Counted from the stretch's first letter, positions 1 through 9,003 are shown. The stretch is 64,000 nucleotides of DNA from Actinacidiphila fildesensis (GCF_042652185.1 NZ_JBHSIX010000013.1), one strand, 5' to 3'. Notes: a model not told the origin generated them from the letters alone. Translations and numbers: made by a program.

Positions 1-133
1 CGTGCGGCCCTTTCGTTTCGCCCACCCGTTCACGCAGTCTTCGCCATGAGGTCGTCGCCCGGGCCCCGTCGTGCACGAGTCTTTCGCCTAGCGTGCTCAG
101 CGATCACCCGACGAAACGCCCGCGGAGACCTCC

Positions 134-2035
134 ATGTGCAGTCCGCTCCACCAGCCCGACGGTGCCCTCCCGACCGGAGCCAGCCGTCGTACGTTCCTCC
201 GTGTCACCGGACTCACAGGTGCCGCCGCGGCCGCAGCGGCCGGAGGGCTCACCACCGCCGCTTCCGCGGCCGCCCTGCCCCGACAGGAGACGGCTGACAA
301 CGTTGCCAATCGGAGTCCCGACCCCGACAGCCCCCGCTTCACGCTGGTCGTCATGCCGGACACCCAGTACCTCTTCGACGGCGCCAGCATCAACGCCGCG
401 CCCGTCGAGGCGTCCCTGCGCTACATCCTCGACCACGGACGCGACGAGAACATCGCCTTCCTGTCCCACCTGGGCGATCTCACCGAGCACGGACTCAAGG
501 AGGAGTTCGGGCCGCTGAGCAAGGCCTTCGAGCTGCTCGACCGGCGGCGCGTCGGTTACAGCGTCCTGGCGGGCAACCACGACATCAACTCGTCGACCGA
601 CGACCAGCGCGGCCCCACCCCCTATCTGGACGCCTTCGGCCCGCGGCGCCTGCGCAAGCTGCCCACCTTCGGCGGAGCGACACCCGACGGCTACAACACG
701 TACCACCTCTTCCGCGCCGCGGGCCGTGAGTGGCTGGTCCTCGCGCTCGACTGGCGGCCGTCAGCCGCCGGACTCGCCTGGGCCCAGGACGTCATCCGGA
801 AGCACCCGAGGAGGCCGGTCATCCTCACCACCCACGAGCTCGTGTACGCCGACCGGGACGGCGACGAGGCCGACTTCTCCGAGCACGGCCGGCACCTGTG
901 GGACGAACTGATCGCCGGGAACGACCAGATCTTCCTGACCCTGAACGGTCACTACTGGCCCGCCGCCCGCACCACGCGAAAGAACGCGGCGGGCCATGAC
1001 GTGCATCTGCACATCACCAACTACCAGAACCGCTACTACGGCGGCAGCGCGATGATCCGCCTCTACCGCTTCGACCTCGCCAGGAACACCATCGACGTGG
1101 AGACCGTCTCCCCATGGATCCTCGGCCGCGCGGGCGAGGGGCTCAACGAGCTGGAGCGCCGCGAGATCGAGCTCACGGGGCCGCAGGACAGCTTCTCCGT
1201 GCCGCTGGACTTCGAGCAGCGCTTCGCCGGCTTCGCACCCGTCACCCCGCGCGGCCCCCGCCCCGCCGCGCAGCTGCTGGTGCCCGGCGCCGTCGCGTAC
1301 TGGCGGTTCGACGGCCCGCACTCGGACGGCGCCCCGGCCGACGCCGCCCTGCGGGTCGACGACCTGTCCGGTCACGGCAACCACCTGACCCGGGGGCCCG
1401 TTCCCGGCTCGCCGGCGGACGCCCTGCGCTGGTCCGCCGACCACCACCCCGACCAGCCGGGCCACGGCAGCCTCTACTTCGACGGCGGCAAGCCCCCGCT
1501 GCACGGCGCGTATCTGCAGACCGCCAAGGACGCCCCGCTCAACAGCAAGACCTTCCGCACCGGCTACACCGTCGAAGCCTTCGTGAAGCTCCCCGCCGAC
1601 TGGGACGCCGGCCACCACGCGTGGGCCTCGATCCTCAGCCGCCGCGGCACCCTCGGCGCCGCCGGAAAGACCGCAGGCGACCCGGAAGAGCCCGTCGCCA
1701 CCCTGTCCCTGTCCGACGGGCCGGGCCTCCAGTGGGCGGCCGCGCCGCTCGACCAGCCCGGCCTGGTCACCAACTGGAGCCACGAGCTGGCGCGGGGCAC
1801 CTGGTGGCATGTCGCTGTCGTCAACGACGGCAGGCACACCACCTTGTACGTCGACGGCTGCCGGGTCGCCCGCAACCCCGCGACGCGTACCAACGGTCTC
1901 GCGACGCTCGGACTGCCCTGGCTGCTCGGCGCCTACGAGTACGGGGGCGTCCTCGACCAGCTGATGCACGGCTGGATCGGGGACATCAGGATCACCGAAC
2001 GCGCGCTGCCCGTGCGCGACTTCATGAACTCCTGA
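134..2035 (+). CDS. Tat-exported metallophosphoesterase with C-terminal LamG-type domain
   Basis: This 633-residue protein is a predicted extracellular calcineurin-like phosphoesterase. The N-terminus has a twin-arginine motif (SRRTFLRV, residues 18-25) and an Ala-rich hydrophobic stretch to about residue 47, so Tat export is likely. Metal-site motifs appear in order: DTQ at 76-78, GD at 114-115, GNHD at 147-150, then TTHE and NGHYW further on. From about residue 385 to the end the sequence looks like a LamG/concanavalin-type sugar-binding fold (VAYWRFDG start, VNDGRHTTLYVDG near the end), which may hold the enzyme to a polymer. The ATG has GGAG six bases upstream. The next gene starts 84 bases later on the same strand and is also Tat-exported, so the two may be co-transcribed. 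The substrate cannot be read from the sequence. Confidence 0.9.
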   Translation: MCSPLHQPDGALPTGASRRTFLRVTGLTGAAAAAAAGGLTTAASAAALPRQETADNVANRSPDPDSPRFTLVVMPDTQYLFDGASINAAPVEASLRYILDHGRDENIAFLSHLGDLTEHGLKEEFGPLSKAFELLDRRRVGYSVLAGNHDINSSTDDQRGPTPYLDAFGPRRLRKLPTFGGATPDGYNTYHLFRAAGREWLVLALDWRPSAAGLAWAQDVIRKHPRRPVILTTHELVYADRDGDEADFSEHGRHLWDELIAGNDQIFLTLNGHYWPAARTTRKNAAGHDVHLHITNYQNRYYGGSAMIRLYRFDLARNTIDVETVSPWILGRAGEGLNELERREIELTGPQDSFSVPLDFEQRFAGFAPVTPRGPRPAAQLLVPGAVAYWRFDGPHSDGAPADAALRVDDLSGHGNHLTRGPVPGSPADALRWSADHHPDQPGHGSLYFDGGKPPLHGAYLQTAKDAPLNSKTFRTGYTVEAFVKLPADWDAGHHAWASILSRRGTLGAAGKTAGDPEEPVATLSLSDGPGLQWAAAPLDQPGLVTNWSHELARGTWWHVAVVNDGRHTTLYVDGCRVARNPATRTNGLATLGLPWLLGAYEYGGVLDQLMHGWIGDIRITERALPVRDFMNS

Positions 2036-2119
2036 CCGGACCCCACCCACTTCGCCACCTGGCAGCACCACCTCACAGCACCACCGCCGACATGGCACCA
2101 CCCCTCAAGGAGACACCTC

Positions 2120-3790
2120 ATGGCGCGATCGAATCAGCCGCTCCCGACCTGGGCGGACCCCGACGTACCGGTCGGCTCGCTCGACCCGCAGGGACTCTCG
2201 CGCCGCCGGCTGCTCCGCAGCGCCGGCCTGTTCGGCGCGGCCTTCGCCGGGGCCGGCCTGCTCGCTCCGACCGCGGCCGAAGCGCACACCGACGGCGGCG
2301 GGGACCCGGACCTCGCCTATCTCGTCGGTGACCACCATGTGCACTCGGTCTACAGCCACGACGCGAAGTACACCTTCTCCCAGCTGGCGCGGGCCGCCTC
2401 CCAGTACGGCCTCGACTGGATGGTCCTCACCGAGCACAGCAACTTCGGACACGCCAGGGCCGGCGGCGCCCAGGCCGAGCACCGCGAGATCCTCAAGGCC
2501 CGCCGCGACAACCGGCGCACACTGATCTTCCAGGGCCTCGAGTGGTACATCCCCGGCGCCGAGCACGGCACCGTCTTCTCACCGCCCGGACGCCACGAGG
2601 TCGACCTGCTGACGCGCTTCGAGGAGGCCTTCGACGGCAAACTCCTCGGCTACACCGCGGGCGCGCCGGGCCACCCCGACACCCCGCGCAACGAAGCCCA
2701 CGCCGTCAAGGCCATCAAGTGGCTCGAGCAGCAGCGCCGCAGCGGCTACGTCGACGACGTCCTCGTCCTCGCCAACCACCCGCTGCGCCTGGGAATCGAC
2801 TCTCCGCACGAGATGCGCGCCTGGCGCGACGCGGCTCCGGGGATCATGATCGGCATGGAGGGCGCGCCCGGCGCCCAGTGCGCCGCCATGCCGGAGCGCG
2901 GCTCGACCAGCCACCGCGGCGAGTACGACAACTCCCCGTCCGAGAACTCCTGGCCCGGCTATCCTCGCGAGGCCTATCAGACGTACGGCGGCTTCGACTG
3001 GGCGACCGCGACGGTCGGCGGCCTGTGGGACGCCATGCTCGCCGAGGGCAAGCTCTTCTCGGTCACCTCCAACTCCGACGTGCACCGGGTCACGTTCGAC
3101 ACCTGGAAGAACGGCGACTGGCTGCCCGGCCAGAACTTCGACAACACCGGACGGCTCCCGGACCCGGTCAACACCACGGAGCCGCAGCCCGGCAGCGACT
3201 TCTGGCCCGGCCAGTTCAGCCGTACCCACGTCGGCGTCACCCACTACGGCTACCGGCACGTGATGGCCGGGATGCGGGCGGGCCGCGTCTGGGTCGACCA
3301 CGGCCAGCTCGTCGACGGCATCGACGTCCGGGTGAACAGGGAGCACGGCTCCGGCCGTGGTGTCACTCTCGGCGGCCGGCTGCGGGTGCGCCGCGGCGAG
3401 AGGATCGTCCTCAATGTCACCGTCACCACCGCCTCACGCCCCAACCACCACGGCGAAGTGCCGGGCCTGGCCCACCTGGATGTGATCCGCGGCGCCGTCC
3501 GCGGCCCGGTCGCCGACCGCGACGCGTGGCGCGCACCCGACACCCGGGTCGTGCACAGCGCCGACGTCTCGGGCCGCAGGGGCCGCTACACCCTGCGCAT
3601 CCCCCTGGGCCACGCCGAGGAGTCGTCCTACCTGCGGCTGCGCGGCAGCGACGGCAAGCGCAACGGCCCCGGGCTGCTGGGCGCGTCGATCGACCCGCAC
3701 GGCCCGATCACCCATGAGCCGGGCAACGGCGACCCGTGGCTGGACACCTGGCTCTACACCAACCCGGTCTTCGTGGACGTCGTGCGCTGA
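2120..3790 (+). CDS. Tat-exported PHP-domain phosphoesterase-like protein
   Basis: This 556-residue protein has a twin-arginine leader (LSRRRLLRSAG near residues 26-36, then a hydrophobic segment and an AEAH cleavage region). A PHP-type metal-dependent hydrolase domain follows. DHHVHS at 71-76 is the signature metal motif, with TEHSNFG at about 104-110, ANHPL in the middle and TSNSDVHR later. The C-terminal 150 residues form a probable beta domain. PHP proteins hydrolyse phosphoesters using a cluster of metal ions. AAGGAG lies just before the ATG. Together with the preceding metallophosphoesterase it makes an exported phosphoesterase pair, perhaps for scavenging phosphate from extracellular polymers (inference). 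Confidence 0.85.
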   Translation: MARSNQPLPTWADPDVPVGSLDPQGLSRRRLLRSAGLFGAAFAGAGLLAPTAAEAHTDGGGDPDLAYLVGDHHVHSVYSHDAKYTFSQLARAASQYGLDWMVLTEHSNFGHARAGGAQAEHREILKARRDNRRTLIFQGLEWYIPGAEHGTVFSPPGRHEVDLLTRFEEAFDGKLLGYTAGAPGHPDTPRNEAHAVKAIKWLEQQRRSGYVDDVLVLANHPLRLGIDSPHEMRAWRDAAPGIMIGMEGAPGAQCAAMPERGSTSHRGEYDNSPSENSWPGYPREAYQTYGGFDWATATVGGLWDAMLAEGKLFSVTSNSDVHRVTFDTWKNGDWLPGQNFDNTGRLPDPVNTTEPQPGSDFWPGQFSRTHVGVTHYGYRHVMAGMRAGRVWVDHGQLVDGIDVRVNREHGSGRGVTLGGRLRVRRGERIVLNVTVTTASRPNHHGEVPGLAHLDVIRGAVRGPVADRDAWRAPDTRVVHSADVSGRRGRYTLRIPLGHAEESSYLRLRGSDGKRNGPGLLGASIDPHGPITHEPGNGDPWLDTWLYTNPVFVDVVR

Positions 3791-3823
3791 CCGTTCACTG
3801 GACGTGATCCTGGCCGACGAAGG

Positions 3824-3859
3824 GAGCCGCAGCCGCCGCTAGAGGAGCGGCTGCGGCTC
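3824..3859. terminator. hairpin between convergent genes
   Basis: Two perfectly complementary 13-base arms (3824-3836 and 3847-3859) flank a 10-base loop. The hairpin overlaps the last codons of the HxlR gene and lies just after the PHP gene, so it could stop transcription from either side. There is no T-run. Confidence 0.55.
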
Positions 3860-4243
3860 GGCCGCCGCCTTCGCATCGTGGGCACACCGCGCGGCCTCGA
3901 TCTCCCCGAGGTGCTCCTGCGACCAGTCCCCGATGGCCAGGGCCAACCGTGCCGCCTCGCCGCCGAGTCGAGTGAGTGAGTACTCGACGCGAGGCGGCAC
4001 GGTGGGGTAGACCTCGCGGCGAACGAGGCCGTCGCGCTCCAGCGAGCGCAAGGTCTGCGCGAGCATCTTCTGTGTGACGGTGCCGAGTTGCCGCCGCATC
4101 TCGTTGAACCGCATCGGCGCGTCGTGCCTGCGCAGCAGGATGAGCGTGAAGAAGACCCACTTGTTGGCGAGGAGCTCGATGACGGTACGGGCCGGGCAGT
4201 CGGCCTGGTAGATGGGGAGTCCGACCGACGGAGTGGTATCCAT
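3839..4243 (-). CDS. HxlR-family transcriptional regulator
   Basis: This is a 134-residue winged-helix repressor or activator of the HxlR type. The sequence runs through CPARTVIELLANKWVFFTLI, the usual HxlR entry, then RFNEMRRQLGTVTQKMLAQTLRSLERDGLV for the recognition helix and PPRVEYSLTRLG for the wing. I place the start at the ATG at 4243 rather than the TTG at 4261. The ATG start matches the family, and the TTG would lie inside the palindrome just upstream. The gene is divergent from a quinone-oxidoreductase-like enzyme, which HxlR proteins often control in response to electrophiles or quinones. The effector is unknown. Confidence 0.9.
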   Translation of the reverse strand: MDTTPSVGLPIYQADCPARTVIELLANKWVFFTLILLRRHDAPMRFNEMRRQLGTVTQKMLAQTLRSLERDGLVRREVYPTVPPRVEYSLTRLGGEAARLALAIGDWSQEHLGEIEAARCAHDAKAAAEPQPLL

Positions 4244-4245
4244 GA

Positions 4246-4259
4246 GGTACCTAGGTACC
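4246..4259. promoter_or_regulatory. 14-bp perfect palindrome, likely HxlR operator
   Basis: GGTACCTAGGTACC is a perfect palindrome directly next to the HxlR start codon in the divergent intergenic region. A related imperfect repeat, GTTCCTTGGAAC, lies at 4304-4315 nearer the oxidoreductase gene. Two related sites in a regulator/enzyme spacer suggest joint auto- and target regulation (inference). Confidence 0.6.
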
Positions 4260-4344
4260 AAGAAAGTGCCTTCTTCACAAGAGATACCACTCGTACGCAG
4301 GATGTTCCTTGGAACCGATCACTCTCTTCCGCAAGGAGCAAGCC

Positions 4345-5280
4345 ATGCGTGCCATCCGTTACGAGTCCTTCGGCGGTCCCGAAGTCCTCCGGCTCGTCGA
4401 GCTGGAGCGCCCGGTACCCGGCCCCGGCGAGGTCCTGGTCCGCGTGCGCGCAGCCGGTGTGAACCCGGTCGACTGGAAGGTCCGCCAGGGCATCCTCGAC
4501 AAGTGGGGACAGCCGCCGATCACCCCCGGCTTCGACGTGTCGGGCGAGATCGCCGAGGTCGGTCCCGGTGTGACCGGGTTCCGGCGCGGCGACGAGGTCT
4601 TCGCCGCCCTCTCCAGCCCGAACGGCGCCTACGCCGAGTACACGGTCGCACCCACTCCCGCGCTCGCCCTCAAGCCCGCGTCCCTCGACCACATCACCGC
4701 CGCCGCACTGCCCATCGCTGGGCTGACGGCCTGGCAGGCGGTGGTGCACGCGGCCGAACTCAAGCCCGGTCAGCGCATCTTGGTGCACGCCGCGTCCGGC
4801 GGCGTGGGCCACCTCGCCGTACAGATCGCCAAGGCGCACGGCGCGTACGTCATCGGCACCGCGAGTGGCCCAGGGCACGCGCTGCTGCGCTCGCTCGGCG
4901 CGGACGAGCTCATCGACTACCGCGAGGCCGACTTCGCCGCGACCGTCCGCGGCGTCGACGTCGTCCTCGACTCGATGAACGACGACTACGGCCCCCGCTC
5001 GCTGGAGACCCTGCGCCCGGGTGGCCTCCTGCTGGCCGTCAACGGCACCGGAGCCGACGAGCGGGTCACCCCGCAGTCCGCCGCGGCCCGCGGCCTGCGC
5101 TACGAACTCTTCGGCATGACACCCTCCGGCGCCGATCTCGCCGAGCTCGGCGAACTCGCGGCGGCGGGCACCGTACGCGTTCAGATCGCCGAGGCCCTGC
5201 CCCTCGAGGAGGCCGCCCGGGCCCAGGAGCTGAGCGCGTCCGGCCGGGTACGCGGGAAGATCGTCCTCACCATCGCGTAG
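4345..5280 (+). CDS. NADP-dependent quinone-oxidoreductase-like enzyme (MDR superfamily)
   Basis: This 311-residue, zinc-free medium-chain dehydrogenase/reductase resembles NADPH:quinone reductases. The N-terminal GroES-like domain begins MRAIRYESFGGPEVLRL. The nucleotide-binding Rossmann motif HAASGGVGHLAVQIAK sits at about residue 150. The upstream TTG at 4309 would add 12 residues, but the ATG at 4345 is preceded by AAGGAG at good spacing and gives the standard family N-terminus. The gene is divergent from the HxlR regulator and shares its 100-base operator region, so it is probably that regulator's target. Likely role: detoxifying reduction of quinones or enones; the exact substrate is unknown. 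Confidence 0.9.
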   Translation: MRAIRYESFGGPEVLRLVELERPVPGPGEVLVRVRAAGVNPVDWKVRQGILDKWGQPPITPGFDVSGEIAEVGPGVTGFRRGDEVFAALSSPNGAYAEYTVAPTPALALKPASLDHITAAALPIAGLTAWQAVVHAAELKPGQRILVHAASGGVGHLAVQIAKAHGAYVIGTASGPGHALLRSLGADELIDYREADFAATVRGVDVVLDSMNDDYGPRSLETLRPGGLLLAVNGTGADERVTPQSAAARGLRYELFGMTPSGADLAELGELAAAGTVRVQIAEALPLEEAARAQELSASGRVRGKIVLTIA

Positions 5281-5338
5281 CGCCGGCGCCGCTCCCCCGG
5301 CCGCACACCGGCTTCACCGTGCGCGCTGCCGCGCGGCG

Positions 5339-5569
5339 TCAGAGATCCCCGTCGAACGCGGGCTGACACTGCCTGCTCGCCGGGTGCGCTTCGCAATGCG
5401 CGCCCCGCGCCTGCCAGGTCACGACCAGGGCGGCGACGAGCGCGGCGAGCGCGCAGGCATGGACGACACTCCCCCACAAGGCCATCCGGCAGCCCGTCCA
5501 TCGACGGCATGCCGATGCCCCACGTAAGCAGCACGGCCAGAGCGGCACGATCACCAGCACGGTCAGCAC
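5339..5569 (-). CDS. small membrane protein of unknown function
   Basis: A 76-residue protein with two hydrophobic stretches, one at the N-terminus (LTVLVIVPLW) and one at about residues 30-52 (WGSVVHACALAALVAALVVTW), and a short hydrophilic Cys-containing tail. The GTG at 5569 has AGGAGG five to six bases upstream, which supports translation. I do not recognise a family. It resembles in size and topology the small protein that heads the operon at 7640. The gene stands alone between two transcription units. Confidence 0.5.
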   Translation of the reverse strand: MLTVLVIVPLWPCCLRGASACRRWTGCRMALWGSVVHACALAALVAALVVTWQARGAHCEAHPASRQCQPAFDGDL

Positions 5570-5683
5570 GGCGCCTCCTGCGGACAAGTCAACAGGGTCG
5601 GTCGGGCGAGCGGTAGTGCGGAGCCAGTGGCATCGGAAAGCCTGCAGAATGGATCAATGGCCGTGATTCCGGGGATCGTTGCG

Positions 5684-6517
5684 TCACCGGTGCCCACCGC
5701 GGGCGGAGTCGTCAGGTGCGGCGTCGGCGCGTGTGTGGTCGGGTCGCCGCCGTAGCGAGGGCGAGCGTGCTTTCTGGCGCTGGCAGACGGCGCCGCCGAC
5801 GCTGGATGCCGCGGCCAGGATGATCGCGATGTGATCGGCGAAGTGCGGCCCCGGCAGCGGGATCTCGAAGTCGGGGTTGTCGGCGTAGCCGGCCGCGACG
5901 GCGCTGGGGACGTACTCCATCACCGCGGTCACGACTTCGGTTCTGGAACGGTCGGCCGGGCTCAGGAGCCGGCCCAGGATACGCAGGACGGTCGGGGTGC
6001 TGGAGTCGAGGTCGAGGTTGTCGGCCGGGTCCGTGTAGCCGGGAAGGTTGACCTTTTCCGGCGCCGGCTGGGTGTCGATACCGGTCTGCTCACCCCACCA
6101 TGCGGCGGCGTGGGTCTCCCCCAGGGCGAGGTGGTGCAGGTACAGGCAGTACGAGGCGACGTCGTCGCCGGCCCCGGCGGCGTACTGCCACCAGAAGCGG
6201 GCACCGTCCTCGGAGTCGGCCAGATGCAGGATGCAGCCCAGGACCCGGGCACCGCGCGGCTCCGGCAGCTGCTCGGTGACGAAGTCGCTCAGCGACGTCG
6301 CGGCGGTCTGGGTCACGACGGTCTCGCAGAGCGTCTGCAGATCGTAGGCCGCGTCCCGCCCGGGAGGGTTCTCGTTGAAGGGGCTCGACGACGGCCAGGA
6401 CAGAACGTCGTGCGAACCGGCCGAGGTGTAGACGTCCTCGTACGTCACGACGTCGTGCGGAATCCCGGGCTCCGTCATCAGGAGCGCGCGGGCGAGGAGT
6501 TGATCGATCGACGTCAT
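5684..6517 (-). CDS. conserved hypothetical protein, third gene of the XRE operon
   Basis: This 277-residue soluble protein begins MTSIDQLLARALLMTEPG. It has an acidic N-terminal half and a helical middle with several Trp and Tyr (ARFWWQYAAGAGDDVASYCLYLHHLALGE is split here by position, about residues 115-145). The C-terminal tail is basic. No enzyme motif is visible. The ATG overlaps the stop of the XRE/sigma-like regulator by four bases (ATGA), so the two are translationally coupled. By analogy with other actinomycete regulator/partner pairs it may be the regulator's effector or antagonist; that is inference. Confidence 0.75.
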   Translation of the reverse strand: MTSIDQLLARALLMTEPGIPHDVVTYEDVYTSAGSHDVLSWPSSSPFNENPPGRDAAYDLQTLCETVVTQTAATSLSDFVTEQLPEPRGARVLGCILHLADSEDGARFWWQYAAGAGDDVASYCLYLHHLALGETHAAAWWGEQTGIDTQPAPEKVNLPGYTDPADNLDLDSSTPTVLRILGRLLSPADRSRTEVVTAVMEYVPSAVAAGYADNPDFEIPLPGPHFADHIAIILAAASSVGGAVCQRQKARSPSLRRRPDHTRADAAPDDSARGGHR

Positions 6518-7422
6518 AGGGAAGCGCCTCCCGGGCGGTCGTGGAGGTTGAGGGTCTCGGTCAGCGTGCGTTTGGCGTGCCGGTCGTCGGAGCGCGCCGA
6601 GGCCAGCGGAACGCCCAGCACCTCGGCCGCGACGGTGGTGTCCATGCCGCACAGGTAGCGCAGGATCGTTACGTCCATCTGGTTGTCCGGCAGGCGGCTG
6701 ACCGCGTCGAACAGCATCAGCGACTCACCGACCTGGGCGAAGCGGGCCGTGGGGTCCACGGCCCGGTCCTGGGCGACGGTGGCGAAGGCGGCGGCGGCCA
6801 GCAGCGGGTGGTTGTCGATGTGCGGGGTGCGCGCCATGACCCGGGCCCGCAGGAGCCTCCAGGCGAACCGCTGGACGTTCGAGCTCCCCAGTGCCTCGTC
6901 CCAGCACAGCCACAGGATGTCGAAGGTCTCCAGGACCACACAGGCGGCCCGCTCGTCGGTGAGCAGGAGCGCCTTGGCGTAGGAGGTGTAGGGGGCCTGG
7001 TGGGTGTCGGTGAAGCCCTGGTGGTCCAGCGGCCGGACGTCGGGCCGTTTGGACGGCGGGACCTCCGCTATGCAGCCGTCTATCCAGTCCTTCTTCTTCT
7101 GCGCCTCGCGCGCCGCCGCGACCCACAGGCGCCGCATCGGACGGGCCGGTATGCCCAGCACCCGGATCACGCTGTAGGTGATCTCCCACCGCGGGTACCG
7201 GCCGGCGCCGCGCAGCAGTTCCGAGATCCGCGTCTTGGAGTACCCCGAGCGCTCCACCAGGTCGTCGAGCGTCAAGCCGCTGGTGAAGAGCCGGGTACGC
7301 ACCGGCTCGAGCCAGGCGCGGTGGGAGGTGCCGGCCTGGTCGGTGATCGGTTCCGGCTTCCGGCCCCGCCGGATGGGAGGCTCCCCCTCGGTCTGCTCGG
7401 GCGGAATCGCATGGGGGCTCAC
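6514..7422 (-). CDS. XRE-type regulator with sigma region 4-like C-terminus
   Basis: A 302-residue DNA-binding protein with two helix-turn-helix regions. The N-terminal one (LTLDDLVERSGYSKTRISEL, about residues 38-57) is of the XRE/Cro type. The C-terminal one (TILRYLCGMDTTVAAEVLGV, about residues 250-270) looks like region 4 of ECF-type sigma factors. The middle is helical. GTG at 7422 is chosen because it overlaps the upstream stop as GTGA. The long N-terminal extension possible in this frame overlaps the upstream gene and has no RBS. This domain pairing is known in Streptomyces but poorly understood. It may bind DNA without acting as a true sigma factor, because region 2 is absent. Confidence 0.8.
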   Translation of the reverse strand: MSPHAIPPEQTEGEPPIRRGRKPEPITDQAGTSHRAWLEPVRTRLFTSGLTLDDLVERSGYSKTRISELLRGAGRYPRWEITYSVIRVLGIPARPMRRLWVAAAREAQKKKDWIDGCIAEVPPSKRPDVRPLDHQGFTDTHQAPYTSYAKALLLTDERAACVVLETFDILWLCWDEALGSSNVQRFAWRLLRARVMARTPHIDNHPLLAAAAFATVAQDRAVDPTARFAQVGESLMLFDAVSRLPDNQMDVTILRYLCGMDTTVAAEVLGVPLASARSDDRHAKRTLTETLNLHDRPGGASL

Positions 7423-7640
7423 CGGGCGGCACCTTCGTCCGGCCCCGCGACGGGCCCGGCCCCCGCGGCGGTGGATTCGGGCTTCCCGCAGGCGGACGCA
7501 TGGACGACCTGCTGCACCAGCAACGCGAGCGAGGGCACTAACGCGGCCACCGCGGTCAGCTGCCCGAGCGCGGCCATGACCGCACTCCATGAGAAGACCG
7601 ACACCAACACGATGACGGTCAACACCTGCTTACTGGACAT
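7419..7640 (-). CDS. small two-segment membrane protein heading the XRE operon
   Basis: A 73-residue protein with two hydrophobic segments (VLTVIVLVSVFSWSAVMAAL near residues 6-25 and LTAVAALVPSLALLVQQVV near 28-46) and a polar, Ala/Pro-rich tail. Start ATG 7640 has GGAAAGG ideally placed upstream; in-frame ATGs at 7655 and 7673 lack one. The stop overlaps the GTG of the regulator gene. A membrane peptide coupled to a cytoplasmic regulator could sequester or inform it (inference). No family recognised. Confidence 0.6.
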   Translation of the reverse strand: MSSKQVLTVIVLVSVFSWSAVMAALGQLTAVAALVPSLALLVQQVVHASACGKPESTAAGAGPVAGPDEGAAR

Positions 7641-8247
7641 CGAGACCTTTCCCATTCCGACGACGAGGGGCATCCGGAAGGCCTCTTCGCGGCGGTGCTG
7701 ACGCGCCGTCGAGGAGCCGGGACGCCAGCATGGTGGGAAGACCACCCGCTACGCCATGTGATCATGGGATCAGGGAACAATGACCGGGGATCCCCAGGCC
7801 GCTCACCACCGCTCGCCTCCAAGGCAGCAGGACATGATGCCGAGTTGAGCACTCTTCCAGGCGAACTTCCCTCATCCGCCTGCGCGGGCGGCGCCGATGA
7901 CCGCCAAATGGGAGACCGGACGCCTTTGGCGTCGGACCTTCCCTCCGGAAGGCCGTGCCGTCCCCGTGCTGAGCGACAAAGGGGGGCGCACACACCGCTC
8001 CCGCCTGTTCCCTCGCCGGCGGGAGCGGTTCCGGTTCCGAGCCCGCCACGACCCGACAGTTGCGGCTGCGGTTGCGGCTCCCCGCATGATCCGAACGGGT
8101 GAGTCACCTCGCCGAAGTATCGTGGCCAGGTGCGGGCAGCTGCTCGGGCGTGCCGCCGCCCGCACGGACCGGACCCATCCGCAGGCCGGTCAGATCCGAA
8201 TAGGGAGTGCGGGGGTATCCGTCCCGCGCCCCGATCAGGAGGTTCAT
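7641..8247. other. divergent intergenic region, no gene seen
   Basis: About 600 bases separate the XRE operon from the hydrolase gene. I see no credible coding frame. It contains a GGGTAT hexamer at 8213-8218 that resembles a sigma-B -10 box for the hydrolase, but without a matching GNNT at the right distance. A GC-rich repeat of GGCTGCGG/GTTGCGG type lies near 8064. Confidence 0.5.
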
Positions 8248-9003
8248 GTGGCACCAGCACCGCCGTCGGCAGCGGTCCTCATCCTGCACGGCGGTCGCGA
8301 AACGGGGCTCAAGCCACCCCCGCCCGGCCTGCTCAATCTGCCCGCCGTACGGATGCGCCCGTTCGTCCGGCACCTCGCACGGGCCACCCGCGATCCGGGC
8401 GGCGACAACGGAGGACCGGTACTGATCCGCAGCACGCCGTACACCCACCGTGGCTGGAACGGCGCCCGCGAGGACCCCCTCCACGATGCCGTGCGCGCCC
8501 TCGACGCCCTCCAGGACGAGACCGGAGGGATCCCGGTGGTGCTCCTGGGCCACTCCATGGGCGGCCGCGCCGCCCTCCGCGCCGCCGGTCATCCCCTGGT
8601 CACCGGAGTGGTCGGCCTCGCCCCGTGGTGCCCGCCAGGCGATCCATTCACCCAGCTCGCGGGCCGCGACACGGTCCTGATCCACAGCAGCCGTGACCGG
8701 ATAACCAGCCCCCAGGCCACCCGGTCCCTCACCACCCGGGCCCGCCAGGCAGGAGCCCGCACCTGCTTCATCACGATCCGGGACAGCGACCACGCGATGC
8801 TGCGACGCGCCCCGTCATGGCACCGCCTGGCGACCACCCTGGTCACCGGTCTCCTCGGTCTCACACCCCTGCCGGCCGACGTCACGGAGGCCCTGACCCT
8901 GCCCGCGGACGCCGAGGCCACGGACGGCACCCTGGACCTGGACCAGCTGCGCGCCGCGGCAGAACCCGACGCCTCGGGCGCCGCCTCCGCCGCGCGGGCC
9001 TGA
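8248..9003 (+). CDS. alpha/beta hydrolase
   Basis: A 251-residue serine hydrolase. LILHGGRE near the N-terminus forms the first strand and oxyanion region. GHSMGGRA is the nucleophile elbow, SSRDRITSP holds the likely acid, and DSDHAM holds the likely His. The last 45 residues are an acidic, low-complexity tail. The frame is open far upstream, but GTG 8248 has a perfect AGGAGG (8237-8242) five bases before it and gives the natural start. Substrate unknown; the fold fits a small dienelactone-hydrolase- or lipase-like esterase. Confidence 0.8.
   Translation: MAPAPPSAAVLILHGGRETGLKPPPPGLLNLPAVRMRPFVRHLARATRDPGGDNGGPVLIRSTPYTHRGWNGAREDPLHDAVRALDALQDETGGIPVVLLGHSMGGRAALRAAGHPLVTGVVGLAPWCPPGDPFTQLAGRDTVLIHSSRDRITSPQATRSLTTRARQAGARTCFITIRDSDHAMLRRAPSWHRLATTLVTGLLGLTPLPADVTEALTLPADAEATDGTLDLDQLRAAAEPDASGAASAARA

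Noticed and set aside
1..133. Possible coding sequence or promoter at the left edge
   Set aside because: No gene start other than that at 134 is supported; the stretch is too short to judge.
761..2101. Long antisense open frame of 446 codons over the metallophosphoesterase gene
   Set aside because: High GC content leaves antisense frames open by chance. No RBS, no domain, and the plus-strand gene is clear.
8211..8220. GGGTAT sequence before the hydrolase gene as a sigma-B promoter
   Set aside because: No GNNT box occurs 14-16 bases upstream; GATC is nearest. It is mentioned only in the gap entry.
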